NCBI RefSeq assembly: GCF_041359055.1
Contig: NZ_JBGJKZ010000005.1
Location: forward strand, 124,001-188,000
DNA: 64,000 nt
Origin: Paenalcaligenes hominis_A
GTDB taxonomy: Bacteria; Pseudomonadota; Gammaproteobacteria; Burkholderiales; Burkholderiaceae_B
Direction of reading: 5' to 3'
Shown here: positions 26,575-34,470 of the stretch, piece after piece
How the letters are laid out: each line of letters begins with the position of its first letter
Numbering within the stretch: the first letter of the stretch is position 1
The notes under the pieces: generated by a model
Seen by the model: the letters and a program-made list of their open reading frames with translations, nothing else
What the model was told of the DNA's origin: nothing
Database searches by the model: none
Position numbers and translations under genes: made by a program

Positions 26575-26629
26575 GGCGTTTGATTAGATGCAATCAAACG
26601 CCCGGTTAGAGCTGGGTTACAGCGTAACC
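26575..26629 (-). promoter_or_regulatory. two hairpins between the TRAP receptor and permease genes
   Basis: GGTTAC/GTAACC (26615-26629) follows the receptor stop, then an 11-bp perfect stem GGCGTTTGATT/AATCAAACGCC (26575-26585 and 26592-26602). On the minus strand a CTCTTTTCTCT run follows. This looks like a partial terminator or mRNA-stabilising end that would give more receptor than permease. Confidence 0.6.
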
Positions 26630-26640
26630 TTCAAAGAAGA

Positions 26641-27690
26641 CTAGTTAGCTGCGTCAAATAAAACAGGAGCAACTAGAACATTAAAGCTTTCTACACAATC
26701 AGAGGAACAACGGGCAGCCCAAGCAGGGATAACGGTTTTATCCATGACTTCCTGAAGAATACGACGGTCTTCGTCGGTAGGCTCTACCAATTTCATGGCA
26801 CCTTTAGGCTCAAGCGTACACGCTTCGGCACCTGTGTTGCAGTCGTAACCTTGTTGTGTTTCGGCGGCGGCAGCGTCCCAAATGTCATCGACCAAAGTTT
26901 TTACGTTTTCCTCAAGGAAAGTTTGAACTTTAGGGTCTAACTTGTTCCAAAACGCTTTGTTAGCCACGATGAGTTGCTGGTTCCAGTTAATGGGCAACGC
27001 GTAAAGATGATCGCTGACTTCGTACCATTTGGCTGAGTAACCCGATAAGGAACCGGTAATAGCGCAATCTACAACACCGTTTTGCAAAGCAGGTACTACT
27101 TCACCAAATGGAATGGTCACGCTACTACCGCCAAAGGCTTGTACAAACTCGGCCTGTGTGCGGCTGCTAGTGCGTACTTTTTTGCCTTTTAGGTCGCTAA
27201 GCCCAGTAAAGCTGCCTTTACAAAACAGAACCTGAGCTGGGTAAGTAGAAATGCCTAGCAGTTTGGCGTTATTGGCATCGTAGTGTTGCTCATAGACCGG
27301 TAAAAAGGCTTCGGTAACGGCACGTGCTGTATCGATGTCTGGAGCTAGACCTGCTAAGTCAATGGCTTCGTTAATAGGGTTGTCGGTGGCAAAGTAGGCA
27401 AGCGTAGCACTACCGATAGGTATTACGCCTTGGCTAACCAAACGTAATACCTCAGGACCTTTCAGACCCATTTCATTGTAGCCTTTGATGTCTACAGTGA
27501 TTTTGCCGTCTGATAGCTCAGGAATTGTTTTGGACCAGAATGGTAGCTCGCCATTTTGGTATGCAGTGAGGTTGCTGAGGCCACCCACTACGTTCAATTT
27601 AGTTTGAGGCAGATCAGTTACGACCTGTTGTGCTTGTGCGTTCAGTGCAGTGAAACCCATCAAGAGGGATGCAGCGAATAAACGTTTCAT
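26641..27690 (-). CDS. dctP: TRAP transporter periplasmic solute receptor, DctP type
   Basis: Solute receptor of the TRAP system, 349 residues with a signal peptide (MKRLFAASLLMGF, cleavage after AQA). The conserved Arg that binds a carboxylate in DctP proteins is in KKVRTSSRTQAEF. Four extra Cys (CNTGAEAC, CSSDC) suggest disulphides. The ligand is probably an organic acid, in view of the Arg and the amidase gene downstream. It is the first gene of the operon and lies next to a LysR operator-like dyad. Confidence 0.92.
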   Translation of the reverse strand: MKRLFAASLLMGFTALNAQAQQVVTDLPQTKLNVVGGLSNLTAYQNGELPFWSKTIPELSDGKITVDIKGYNEMGLKGPEVLRLVSQGVIPIGSATLAYFATDNPINEAIDLAGLAPDIDTARAVTEAFLPVYEQHYDANNAKLLGISTYPAQVLFCKGSFTGLSDLKGKKVRTSSRTQAEFVQAFGGSSVTIPFGEVVPALQNGVVDCAITGSLSGYSAKWYEVSDHLYALPINWNQQLIVANKAFWNKLDPKVQTFLEENVKTLVDDIWDAAAAETQQGYDCNTGAEACTLEPKGAMKLVEPTDEDRRILQEVMDKTVIPAWAARCSSDCVESFNVLVAPVLFDAAN

Positions 27691-27741
27691 ACGGAGTCTC
27701 CTGTATATAAGCCCATAACTAAGCCATATAGAAACAATTGA

Positions 27742-27792
27742 ATATAATTAGACAGAATTGCACCGTATTCGCTGTCCACTGTCCAATTATAT
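27742..27792 (-). promoter_or_regulatory. candidate LysR operator between the TRAP operon and its regulator
   Basis: A 14-bp inverted repeat with one mismatch: ATATAATTAGACAG (27742-27755) and CTGTCCAATTATAT (27779-27792), centres 37 bases apart. It occupies the divergent promoter region between the TRAP receptor and LysR genes, where LysR proteins usually bind. Confidence 0.6.
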
Positions 27793-27819
27793 GTTTAGAT
27801 GTAGGGGTATAAGAAAAAC

Positions 27820-28716
27820 TTATTCATGGGGGGTGAAGTCTTGAGAAATGCGTTGGGCTAAACGTGCTACGGTGCGTGCCGCATGGCTGTCTGGTGACTT
27901 CAACCAATGGGCGTAAAACTCTAAAGCCGGCAGGGGCTGATCTACATGTAAAAGACGCAGTTTCCCTTGGGATAATAGGTCTTTGACTAGGACTTGAGCA
28001 AGCACGCTAACCCCCATTCCACGCGACGTCATGTGCACAATGGTGCTAAGCGAAGCGCTGCCATAAATGCGTGGTGAAGGCACATGTGCATCACGCAAAA
28101 TTTGGGTAACTACCCGATAGGGTAAACTACCTACTGGGTAGGTAATTACAGGGTAAACACCTAGATCCGTGATGCGTAATTGACGATTATGTAACTTTAA
28201 ATTTGGGCTTGCGACCCAGGCTAAGGGGTACTCGCCCACAGGCATGTATTCAGTATTGTTATCCGTCTCTTTACCTACAAAAAAAGCTAAATCTAATTGA
28301 TAATTCAAGAGTTTTTCTTTAAGGACTTGACTGGTATCGACATGAATTTCAATATTTAAGGCGGGATATTGCAAATAAAGCTGTTCAATCAGCAATGGCA
28401 GCCACATATGCACCAGAGTTTCCGCTACTCCTAGGTGAAATGTGCCTTGTATCACGTTTGTACTTTGTGCCACACGCAGCATTTCATTACGTTGATCCAG
28501 CAAGCGCTGTGCGTGAGATAGCAGCTCTTGGCCTTTATCTGTCAGTTTGATCCCTCGTGCCCCACGATCAAATACGCGCGTTGACAGCTCGCGTTCGAAG
28601 CTAGCAATACGTTGTGATATTGAAGGCTGGGTGGTGTTAAGTTTTTCAGCGGCAGCGCTAAAACCACCTAACTCAGCAACCCAGATAAAGGCTTCAATTT
28701 GTTTAAAATCAATCAT
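27820..28716 (-). CDS. LysR-family regulator of the TRAP/amidase operon
   Basis: A 298-residue LysR protein with HTH (GGFSAAAEKLNTTQPSISQRIA) and effector domain. It lies immediately upstream of the TRAP operon, on the same strand, with a strong dyad between them. It is therefore the probable regulator, with the imported solute or a product as effector (inference). It is divergent from waaC. Confidence 0.88.
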   Translation of the reverse strand: MIDFKQIEAFIWVAELGGFSAAAEKLNTTQPSISQRIASFERELSTRVFDRGARGIKLTDKGQELLSHAQRLLDQRNEMLRVAQSTNVIQGTFHLGVAETLVHMWLPLLIEQLYLQYPALNIEIHVDTSQVLKEKLLNYQLDLAFFVGKETDNNTEYMPVGEYPLAWVASPNLKLHNRQLRITDLGVYPVITYPVGSLPYRVVTQILRDAHVPSPRIYGSASLSTIVHMTSRGMGVSVLAQVLVKDLLSQGKLRLLHVDQPLPALEFYAHWLKSPDSHAARTVARLAQRISQDFTPHE

Positions 28717-28876
28717 TAAGTGGCTTCCACAGAGAGGGGAGATAAAAGACTGGAAGGCGGGTGAACATTTAATGCAAAAAATCCATTAACAGAATGGCTA
28801 GCAATAAGTGCGAGTTGAGTTACTATAGCCCTACAAAAAAGCCAGTGGTATCTACGCCCACCTAAGATAAACAGTT

Positions 28877-29833
28877 ATGAGTAAAAAAATATTAATAGTG
28901 CGCACTTCCTCATTAGGGGATTTGGTGCATATGTTGCCAGCCATTACGGATATGCAAGCGGTGTTCCCAGACGCGCAGATTGATTGGGTCGTAGAGGAAT
29001 CCTTTGCGCAAATTCCCACTTGGCACCCCGCAATACATACAGTTATACCAGTAGCGCATCGACGGTGGCGTAAACAATGGTGGTCCGCCCAGACCAAAAA
29101 AGAACGAAAAGCATTTAAACAGCGCCTACTGCAAACTCAATACGATGTAGTATTAGACATGCAGGCCTTGTTAAAAACGGTGTGGATTACCCGTTTAGCA
29201 AAGGGCGTCAAGCACGGTTTAGATTGGAAGTCGGCACGAGAACCGGTATGTTCGCTATTTTACGATGTAAAACACCGCGTCGAATTTTGGCAGCCAGCTA
29301 TTACCCGTCAACGCTTGTTGGCCTCACTGGCATTTGACTACGCATACGAAGGGGCTCCTGACTATGGGTTGCAGAGCATTACCAATGCGGTCACGGTAGA
29401 GCCTGTAGCGATGATTATGCCATCAGCAAGCCGTGATGATAAATTATGGCCTGAAACGTCTTGGCACCAAGTATTTGATTTTTTACAAGAAAAGGGTTTG
29501 GGTTTGCGCTTATTAGCTGGAAATGAGCACGAGGCCGAGCGGGCTCAACAGCTAATAGCCAATCGTGAAAATGCAGTGGTTTTACCACGAATGGGTTTAA
29601 CTGAAGTAGCGCACGAGTTAGCCAAAGCCCACATTATGGTAGGCTTAGATAGCGGGCTAACGCATTTGTCAGCTGCGTTAGAGCGTCCTACTATTGGTAT
29701 TTACAAGGCATCTACTCCTGTGCGCACCCCATTAGTAAGCCGCGCCTATACCGCCAGTTTAGGAGACAGAGGCCAAGAGCCCAGTGCTGAAGTCGTGTTA
29801 AGCGCAATCCAACAAGCATTTAGCTTGGGATAA
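28877..29833 (+). CDS. waaC: lipopolysaccharide heptosyltransferase I
   Basis: Adds the first L-glycero-D-manno-heptose to Kdo2-lipid A on the cytoplasmic face. The GT9 fold is visible in 318 residues: KILIVRTSSLGDLVHMLPA, DVVLDMQALLKTVW, and the nucleotide-sugar site MVGLDSGLTHLSAALERPTIGIY. The waaA gene follows directly, so the two build the inner core together. Confidence 0.95.
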   Translation: MSKKILIVRTSSLGDLVHMLPAITDMQAVFPDAQIDWVVEESFAQIPTWHPAIHTVIPVAHRRWRKQWWSAQTKKERKAFKQRLLQTQYDVVLDMQALLKTVWITRLAKGVKHGLDWKSAREPVCSLFYDVKHRVEFWQPAITRQRLLASLAFDYAYEGAPDYGLQSITNAVTVEPVAMIMPSASRDDKLWPETSWHQVFDFLQEKGLGLRLLAGNEHEAERAQQLIANRENAVVLPRMGLTEVAHELAKAHIMVGLDSGLTHLSAALERPTIGIYKASTPVRTPLVSRAYTASLGDRGQEPSAEVVLSAIQQAFSLG

Positions 29834-29872
29834 CAGTACAATATATGTTTGTTGTTTGAAGGTTTTGTACGT

Positions 29873-31225
29873 TTGAGTCGTTTTATATATACCGTGTTGT
29901 TGCGTTTGATTTCACCCATTTTATTGGGGTGGATGTATTTACGCGCGCGTCGGTCTGGTGGGCAATGGCAGGTGTTTAGCCCATTGCGATTTGGGTATTA
30001 TGGCAAAAGCCCTAGCCCAGCCGAACCGGTTATTGTGGTTCATGCTGTTAGTTTAGGTGAAATGAGGGCGGCTCAGCCACTAGTACAAGCCCTATTAGAC
30101 GCAGGTCATCACGTTTTATTAACGCATTTAACTTATACCGGGCTTGCCGAAGGGCAGCGAGCCTTTAATAAAGCTTTGGCCGAAGGCCACTTACAACAAC
30201 AATGGCTACCCTACGATTTCCCTGGTGCGGCTCGTCGTTTTTATGCCCATTACCAACCTAAATTACTGATAGTTATTGAGCGCGAGGTCTGGCCTAACCT
30301 GATGTATCAGGCTTATCGAGCCGATATTCCCGCTTTTTTGGTCAGTGCGCGATTTTCTGCGCGGTCTTTACGCAAATCCCTACGCATGGGCTTGCTGATG
30401 CGCCAAACTTTAGGCTATTTCACCGCCATTTATGCACAAACCTATCAAGACGCGGTGCGCTTAGAGTTAGCGGGTGGTAAAGGGGTGCGCGTGGCAGGAA
30501 ATTTTAAATTTGACGTGCAGTTATCCCAAGAGCAAGTCGAGCGCGGTAAACAGTTTGCGGCCTCTTTAGGGCGCAAAATTGTGGTAATTGCTAGCACCCG
30601 CGAGGGCGAAGACCAGATTTTTATTGATGCGATGCGACGCTATATCCGCCGTGAACACAGCATGGATCTAGATAGTCAACAACGCACTCTTTTTTATTTA
30701 ATTCCACGTCATCCTCAACGCTTTGAATCAGCGGCGATTTTGCTTGAAGCCGAAGGGTGGAATGTGATTCGTCGCACAGAGATTATGACTACTGGCGACT
30801 GCACAAGCAGCTCGTTAGCGTGTTGTAAAAATGCGGATGTGCTCTTGGGCGATTCTCTTGGCGAGATGCCCTGGTATTACGCTCAGGCTCAAGTCGCCAT
30901 TATTGGTGGCAGTTTTGCCCCGTTAGGGGGACAAAACATCATTGAGGCGTGTGCGTTGGGTGTGCCAGTTATTGTTGGGCCCCATACCCGTAATTTTGAA
31001 CAAGCGGTTAATGACGCATTGGACGAAGGGGCTGCGGTGCGTGTGACCAACGCTGATGCGGCACTAAAACAAGCAATGAGCTTGCTTGACGACAGCACCC
31101 AGCGTCAAACTATGTCGGATGCGGCCTCGTCTTGGGTACGTAAACATACAGGCTCGGTAGATCGTGTCATGACGGGGGTGAAAGAAGTGTTAAAAAAACA
31201 ATACGTGCGTAACGATCACCGTTAA
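29873..31225 (+). CDS. waaA: 3-deoxy-D-manno-octulosonic acid (Kdo) transferase
   Basis: Transfers Kdo to lipid A precursors; anchored in the inner membrane by its N-terminal helix. The GT30 pattern is clear: HAVSLGEMRAAQPLV, the FLVSARFSARS block and the C-terminal GGSFAPLGGQNIIEACALGVPVIVGP span. I place the start at TTG 29873 (MSRFIYTVLLRL), 9 bases after a GAAGG ribosome site; the frame is open from TTG 29849, but that extension looks like the leader. The predicted length is 450. Confidence 0.94.
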   Translation: MSRFIYTVLLRLISPILLGWMYLRARRSGGQWQVFSPLRFGYYGKSPSPAEPVIVVHAVSLGEMRAAQPLVQALLDAGHHVLLTHLTYTGLAEGQRAFNKALAEGHLQQQWLPYDFPGAARRFYAHYQPKLLIVIEREVWPNLMYQAYRADIPAFLVSARFSARSLRKSLRMGLLMRQTLGYFTAIYAQTYQDAVRLELAGGKGVRVAGNFKFDVQLSQEQVERGKQFAASLGRKIVVIASTREGEDQIFIDAMRRYIRREHSMDLDSQQRTLFYLIPRHPQRFESAAILLEAEGWNVIRRTEIMTTGDCTSSSLACCKNADVLLGDSLGEMPWYYAQAQVAIIGGSFAPLGGQNIIEACALGVPVIVGPHTRNFEQAVNDALDEGAAVRVTNADAALKQAMSLLDDSTQRQTMSDAASSWVRKHTGSVDRVMTGVKEVLKKQYVRNDHR

Positions 31226-31256
31226 AAAACGGTAATGCAAATGGAGCAGACACAAA

Positions 31257-31280
31257 AAAACCCGCCTAGGCGGGTTTTTT
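31257..31280 (+). terminator. bidirectional terminator between waaA and the cold-shock gene
   Basis: AAAACCCGCC (31257-31266) faces GGCGGGTTTT (31269-31278) with flanking A and T runs, so it can end transcripts of both convergent genes. Confidence 0.85.
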
Positions 31281-31294
31281 AGCACATACAAAAA

Positions 31295-31504
31295 TTAAAC
31301 TTTTTGTACGGATTTGGCTTGTGGACCTTTTTGGCCTTGAGCTGGCTCGTAAGAAACACGTTGGTTTTCTTCTAGAGATTTGTAGCCTGTACCAAGAATG
31401 TCGGAGTGGTGAACGAAAAGATCTTTGCCACCGTTTTCTGGAGAAATGAAGCCAAAGCCTTTTTCGTTGTTAAACCATTTTACGGTGCCGTATTCTGTTT
31501 GCAT
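31295..31504 (-). CDS. cspA: cold-shock protein, CspA family
   Basis: A 69-residue single-stranded nucleic acid chaperone with RNP1 (KGFGFISPE) and RNP2 (LFVHHSDI) motifs. The start at 31504 follows AAGGAA; the frame is open further upstream but those residues are not family-like. A predicted promoter about 130 bases upstream gives the long leader typical of cold-inducible csp genes. Confidence 0.95.
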   Translation of the reverse strand: MQTEYGTVKWFNNEKGFGFISPENGGKDLFVHHSDILGTGYKSLEENQRVSYEPAQGQKGPQAKSVQKV

Positions 31505-31640
31505 GATATGCGATTCCTTAAATAAATGAGCAAGGTGCCCTAAGTAACAGATTTTCAAGGGACAAAATTATGCAATGCAATTTACTAAGAAAGCAAACAG
31601 TATTGAGCGAACTTCGACGAACTTGATAACCTACTCTTGT

Positions 31641-31669
31641 ACTTTAGACTGTTTCATATCGTGGGTCAA
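31641..31669 (-). promoter_or_regulatory. predicted cspA promoter with long leader
   Basis: On the minus strand: TTGACC (31669-31664), 17 bases, TAAAGT (31646-31641). Initiation near 31634 leaves a leader of about 130 nt before the cspA start. Confidence 0.5.
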
Positions 31670-31736
31670 GATAATTTATTAAGGGTTTGTGCTAGGGTAA
31701 TAAGTTTATATTTATAAGAATTAAAGCCACAGAAGC

Positions 31737-32513
31737 TTACAAAATATAAGAAGATATTTTTTTAGCGGCATTAACTAAATGAGGGATGACTTCGGCCTCG
31801 TATTTCTTTTTGTCTAAGGAGTAAGCCGGATGGCTAACAGACAGAACATAAGGGATAGAGCCGTTGAAGGGATGAATAATAGGGGCCGCACTAGCAACCA
31901 TTGTGTTTTTAAATTGTTGCCAGCTCGTCAAGGATTCAGAGTTTCGGGCTCTTTCAACTTTAAGCAATAATTCATCTAAATTTTTAGGCGTACTTTCTGA
32001 AAAGCGTTTCCATTCTTTAAATGCGCTATATCGCTCAATTATTTCATTATTATTTAAACCAGATAATAAAAATTGCCCAATAACCGTAGCATGGGCAGGC
32101 CAACGAGTGCCTATCAAAATATTAGAAGTAAAAGCACCAAGCGCTTGAATATTTTGTACATAAACAATGTCAGTTTGATCTAACACTGACAAATGCACAG
32201 CAGTGCGAGTTTGGTCGCGTAACTGTTTCATAATTGGCATCGCTTGATCGGTAATATCTATGCTTGCTAAAGCACTATAACCAAGCTGCAACGCTTTGAT
32301 ATTAATCGTGTAATTTTTTTGCTCGTTACGATTTAAATAACCGCAATATTCTAAAGTTTGTACTAAACGAAATGCGCTAGAGCGATTGATCTCTAAGGAT
32401 TGAGCAATTTCTGAAAGAGCTAGCTCTGTTTGGGTAGGGCTGAATAGCTCTAGGATCTTTAAGCCACGAATTAAGGCCGGTACAAGGTATTTTTCGTTTT
32501 CGTTTGTACTCAT
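31737..32513 (-). CDS. IclR-family transcriptional regulator
   Basis: A 258-residue IclR regulator: winged HTH (SLEINRSSAFRLVQTLEYCGYL) followed by the effector domain (TRTAVHLSVLDQTDIVYVQNI, ATVIGQFLLSG). It is divergent from the thirteen-gene aromatic operon and is its most likely local regulator. Aromatic catabolic operons are often run by IclR proteins that bind the substrate or a ring-cleavage product. There is no strong terminator before cspA. Confidence 0.88.
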   Translation of the reverse strand: MSTNENEKYLVPALIRGLKILELFSPTQTELALSEIAQSLEINRSSAFRLVQTLEYCGYLNRNEQKNYTINIKALQLGYSALASIDITDQAMPIMKQLRDQTRTAVHLSVLDQTDIVYVQNIQALGAFTSNILIGTRWPAHATVIGQFLLSGLNNNEIIERYSAFKEWKRFSESTPKNLDELLLKVERARNSESLTSWQQFKNTMVASAAPIIHPFNGSIPYVLSVSHPAYSLDKKKYEAEVIPHLVNAAKKISSYIL

Positions 32514-32680
32514 ATTGATGCAGCTAACCCTTTAATAACTAAATAGATACAGCATTAATAGCCCCATTATAACGAGGTTTTATGCTGCAAAAATGTCTCA
32601 TTTTTTGTGTTTTGGCTCTGTAGCGTTCGTGCTGCAGTGCCCCTCTTTCTTTTGCATTTGTCTTATTTAAGTCACTTTTT

Positions 32681-32702
32681 AACCCCTGAATAGGGGTTTT
32701 TT
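32681..32702 (+). terminator. terminator-like hairpin upstream of the aromatic operon
   Basis: AACCCCT (32681-32687), 4-nt loop, AGGGGTT (32692-32698) and a TTTTTT end. It points toward the operon but lies about 85 bases before its first gene, with no gene upstream on that strand, so it may be an attenuator in a leader, an insulator, or the end of an unannotated short RNA (32520-32700). The remaining 32514-32788 sequence is A/T-rich promoter region. Confidence 0.55.
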
Positions 32703-32788
32703 CCTATGTGCAAAATAAATAATTCAAGTTTAAATGAAGTTGTTTTGTATATTAAACTATGTTTTGCAGGTAAAACAAGGGGGTTAAG

Positions 32789-33103
32789 ATGAACTGGTTT
32801 AAGGTGTGTGGGGTCGACGAGGTCTCTCAAGATATGCCCAAAGCCATTGAGATAGAAGGCAACCATGTGGGGGTTTTTAAAGTTGATGAGCACTTTTTCG
32901 CCATAGAAAACGTGTGTCCTCACGCCTTTGCCCTCTTAACCGATGGTTTTATTGAGGACGAAAAAGTGGAGTGTCCTTTACACGAAGCAATTTTCGATAT
33001 CAAAACGGGTGTTCTGGAAAGCGGACCGGGCTGTAGAAATTTACGCATTTATCCCACCAAGGTAGAGGGTGAGCAAGTTTTGATTCAGTGCGAAACAACC
33101 TAA
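32789..33103 (+). CDS. Rieske-type ferredoxin of the ring-oxygenase system
   Basis: A 104-residue soluble Rieske ferredoxin that passes electrons from the reductase to the oxygenase. Cluster ligands are Cys43, His45, Cys62 and His65 (CPH and CPLH). The sequence around them (CPHAFALLTDGFIEDEKVECPLH span) resembles ferredoxins of anthranilate and biphenyl dioxygenases. It is the first gene of the operon, behind AAGGGGG. Confidence 0.92.
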   Translation: MNWFKVCGVDEVSQDMPKAIEIEGNHVGVFKVDEHFFAIENVCPHAFALLTDGFIEDEKVECPLHEAIFDIKTGVLESGPGCRNLRIYPTKVEGEQVLIQCETT

Positions 33104-33115
33104 AGAGGCAAGAAA

Positions 33116-33412
33116 ATGGAATACAACACAAAACTTCAATCTTGGATTCATGCTATTCCAAGCACCGAAGCAGGGATCAACAACATTCAAAAACCTGGGG
33201 TAGTAGAGCATATTGTTTGGCAAAACCGCTCGCATGCTCCAACTGAGTACGAGCAGCAGCTTGCTGATCATCTAATCAAAGCGTTTAAGCAAGGTGCTAC
33301 GGAACCAGAAAGCATTGTGAGCTTGCTAAACGAGCAAGGCTTGTTGCTAGAAACGGGTGAAAAGTGGACCACGTCTAACTTTCAGACAGAAATGGCACGA
33401 CTAGGTTATTAA
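33116..33412 (+). CDS. small protein with recombinase-like helix-turn-helix
   Basis: A 98-residue soluble protein between the ferredoxin and oxygenase genes, with 12-base gaps on both sides and its own ribosome site (AGAGGCAAG). The second half (LNEQGLLLETGEKWTTSNFQTEMARLGY span, residues 68-98) resembles the DNA-binding tail of serine recombinases, but there is no catalytic domain. I recall small proteins of this type next to Rieske oxygenase genes in related bacteria. Function unknown: it may be a DNA-binding regulator or a structural protein of the oxygenase system. Confidence 0.7.
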   Translation: MEYNTKLQSWIHAIPSTEAGINNIQKPGVVEHIVWQNRSHAPTEYEQQLADHLIKAFKQGATEPESIVSLLNEQGLLLETGEKWTTSNFQTEMARLGY

Positions 33413-33424
33413 AAGAGGGACGAG

Positions 33425-34456
33425 ATGAGAGACTTTGCTTCAGCAGATGAATATCTAGAGTACGGCATACGAGATTTATGGTACCCAGTTTTAGCAAGTT
33501 GGGAGGTAGCCTCAAACCCAGTGGGTATTACTCGCTTGGGGGAAAACATTGTGGTGTGGCGTGATAGCCAAGGTCAAGTTCATGCCTTGGAAGACCGTTG
33601 TCCTCACCGCGGTGCGCGTCTTTCTTTGGGGTGGAACTTAGGTGATCGGGTGGCATGCTGGTATCACGGGGTTGAGGTTCGTGGTGATGGTGTGGTTGCC
33701 GATGTGCCTGCAGTGGCGTCCTGTCCTCTAGAGGGGATGAAATGCGTTAAATCATACCCTGCACAAGAACTGAATGGCGCGATTTTCCTGTGGTTTGGTG
33801 TAGATGCAGAGCAGGAACCCACTCCATTACAACTTCCAGAGCAACTAAGCAGTGATGACTGGAGCAGCTTCCTATGTCGCGCGGACTGGGGTGTGAATTA
33901 CATGTATGCCATTGATAACGTGATGGACCCAATGCATGGTACCTACCTGCATAGCCAGTCTCACTCCATGTATCAAGGTGATCGCGTCGCCAACATGAGC
34001 CTACGTCCTACTGAAGAAGGGTTCGTGTTCGAGAAAGAAGGACAAGCGCGTGTCAACTTTGACTGGGTTGAATACGGTCAAACGGGCGGCGCGTGGTTGC
34101 GTTTATCCATTCCTTATCAGCAGCAGTTTGGTCCTGGCGGTGATTTTTTTATCATTGGCTTCGCTACACCTATTGATAAAGACAATACACGCGTGTTTTT
34201 CTGGCGCTGTCGCAAAGTTAGCGGTTGGCAACGACATGTGTGGCGCTTTATGTACCGCACCCGCTTAGAAAAATTACATTGGGATGTGCTCGAGCAAGAC
34301 CGCATTATCTTGGAAAACATGGCACCCAACGCAAAAGAGCATGAGTTCTTGTACCAACATGATGTGGGCTTAGCACGGTTGCGTAGACAGTTTAAAAAAG
34401 CGGCTCAAACTCAGTTTAAAACCCTGCAAGAGCAAAAAACCGTTGCCGAGGCTTAA
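33425..34456 (+). CDS. Rieske non-heme iron oxygenase, alpha subunit only type
   Basis: Catalytic oxygenase of 343 residues. The Rieske cluster ligands are Cys59, His61, Cys78 and His81 (CPHR, CWYH). The mononuclear iron site is in DNVMDPMHGTYLH (His171 and His176). The short length and lack of a beta-subunit gene point to an alpha-only oxygenase of the phthalate/vanillate/carbazole group. The substrate is an aromatic ring or an O/N-methyl group. Neighbouring extradiol dioxygenase and SDR genes favour ring hydroxylation, but this is inference. Confidence 0.92.
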   Translation: MRDFASADEYLEYGIRDLWYPVLASWEVASNPVGITRLGENIVVWRDSQGQVHALEDRCPHRGARLSLGWNLGDRVACWYHGVEVRGDGVVADVPAVASCPLEGMKCVKSYPAQELNGAIFLWFGVDAEQEPTPLQLPEQLSSDDWSSFLCRADWGVNYMYAIDNVMDPMHGTYLHSQSHSMYQGDRVANMSLRPTEEGFVFEKEGQARVNFDWVEYGQTGGAWLRLSIPYQQQFGPGGDFFIIGFATPIDKDNTRVFFWRCRKVSGWQRHVWRFMYRTRLEKLHWDVLEQDRIILENMAPNAKEHEFLYQHDVGLARLRRQFKKAAQTQFKTLQEQKTVAEA

Positions 34457-34470
34457 TGCAGGGGGTGTCA

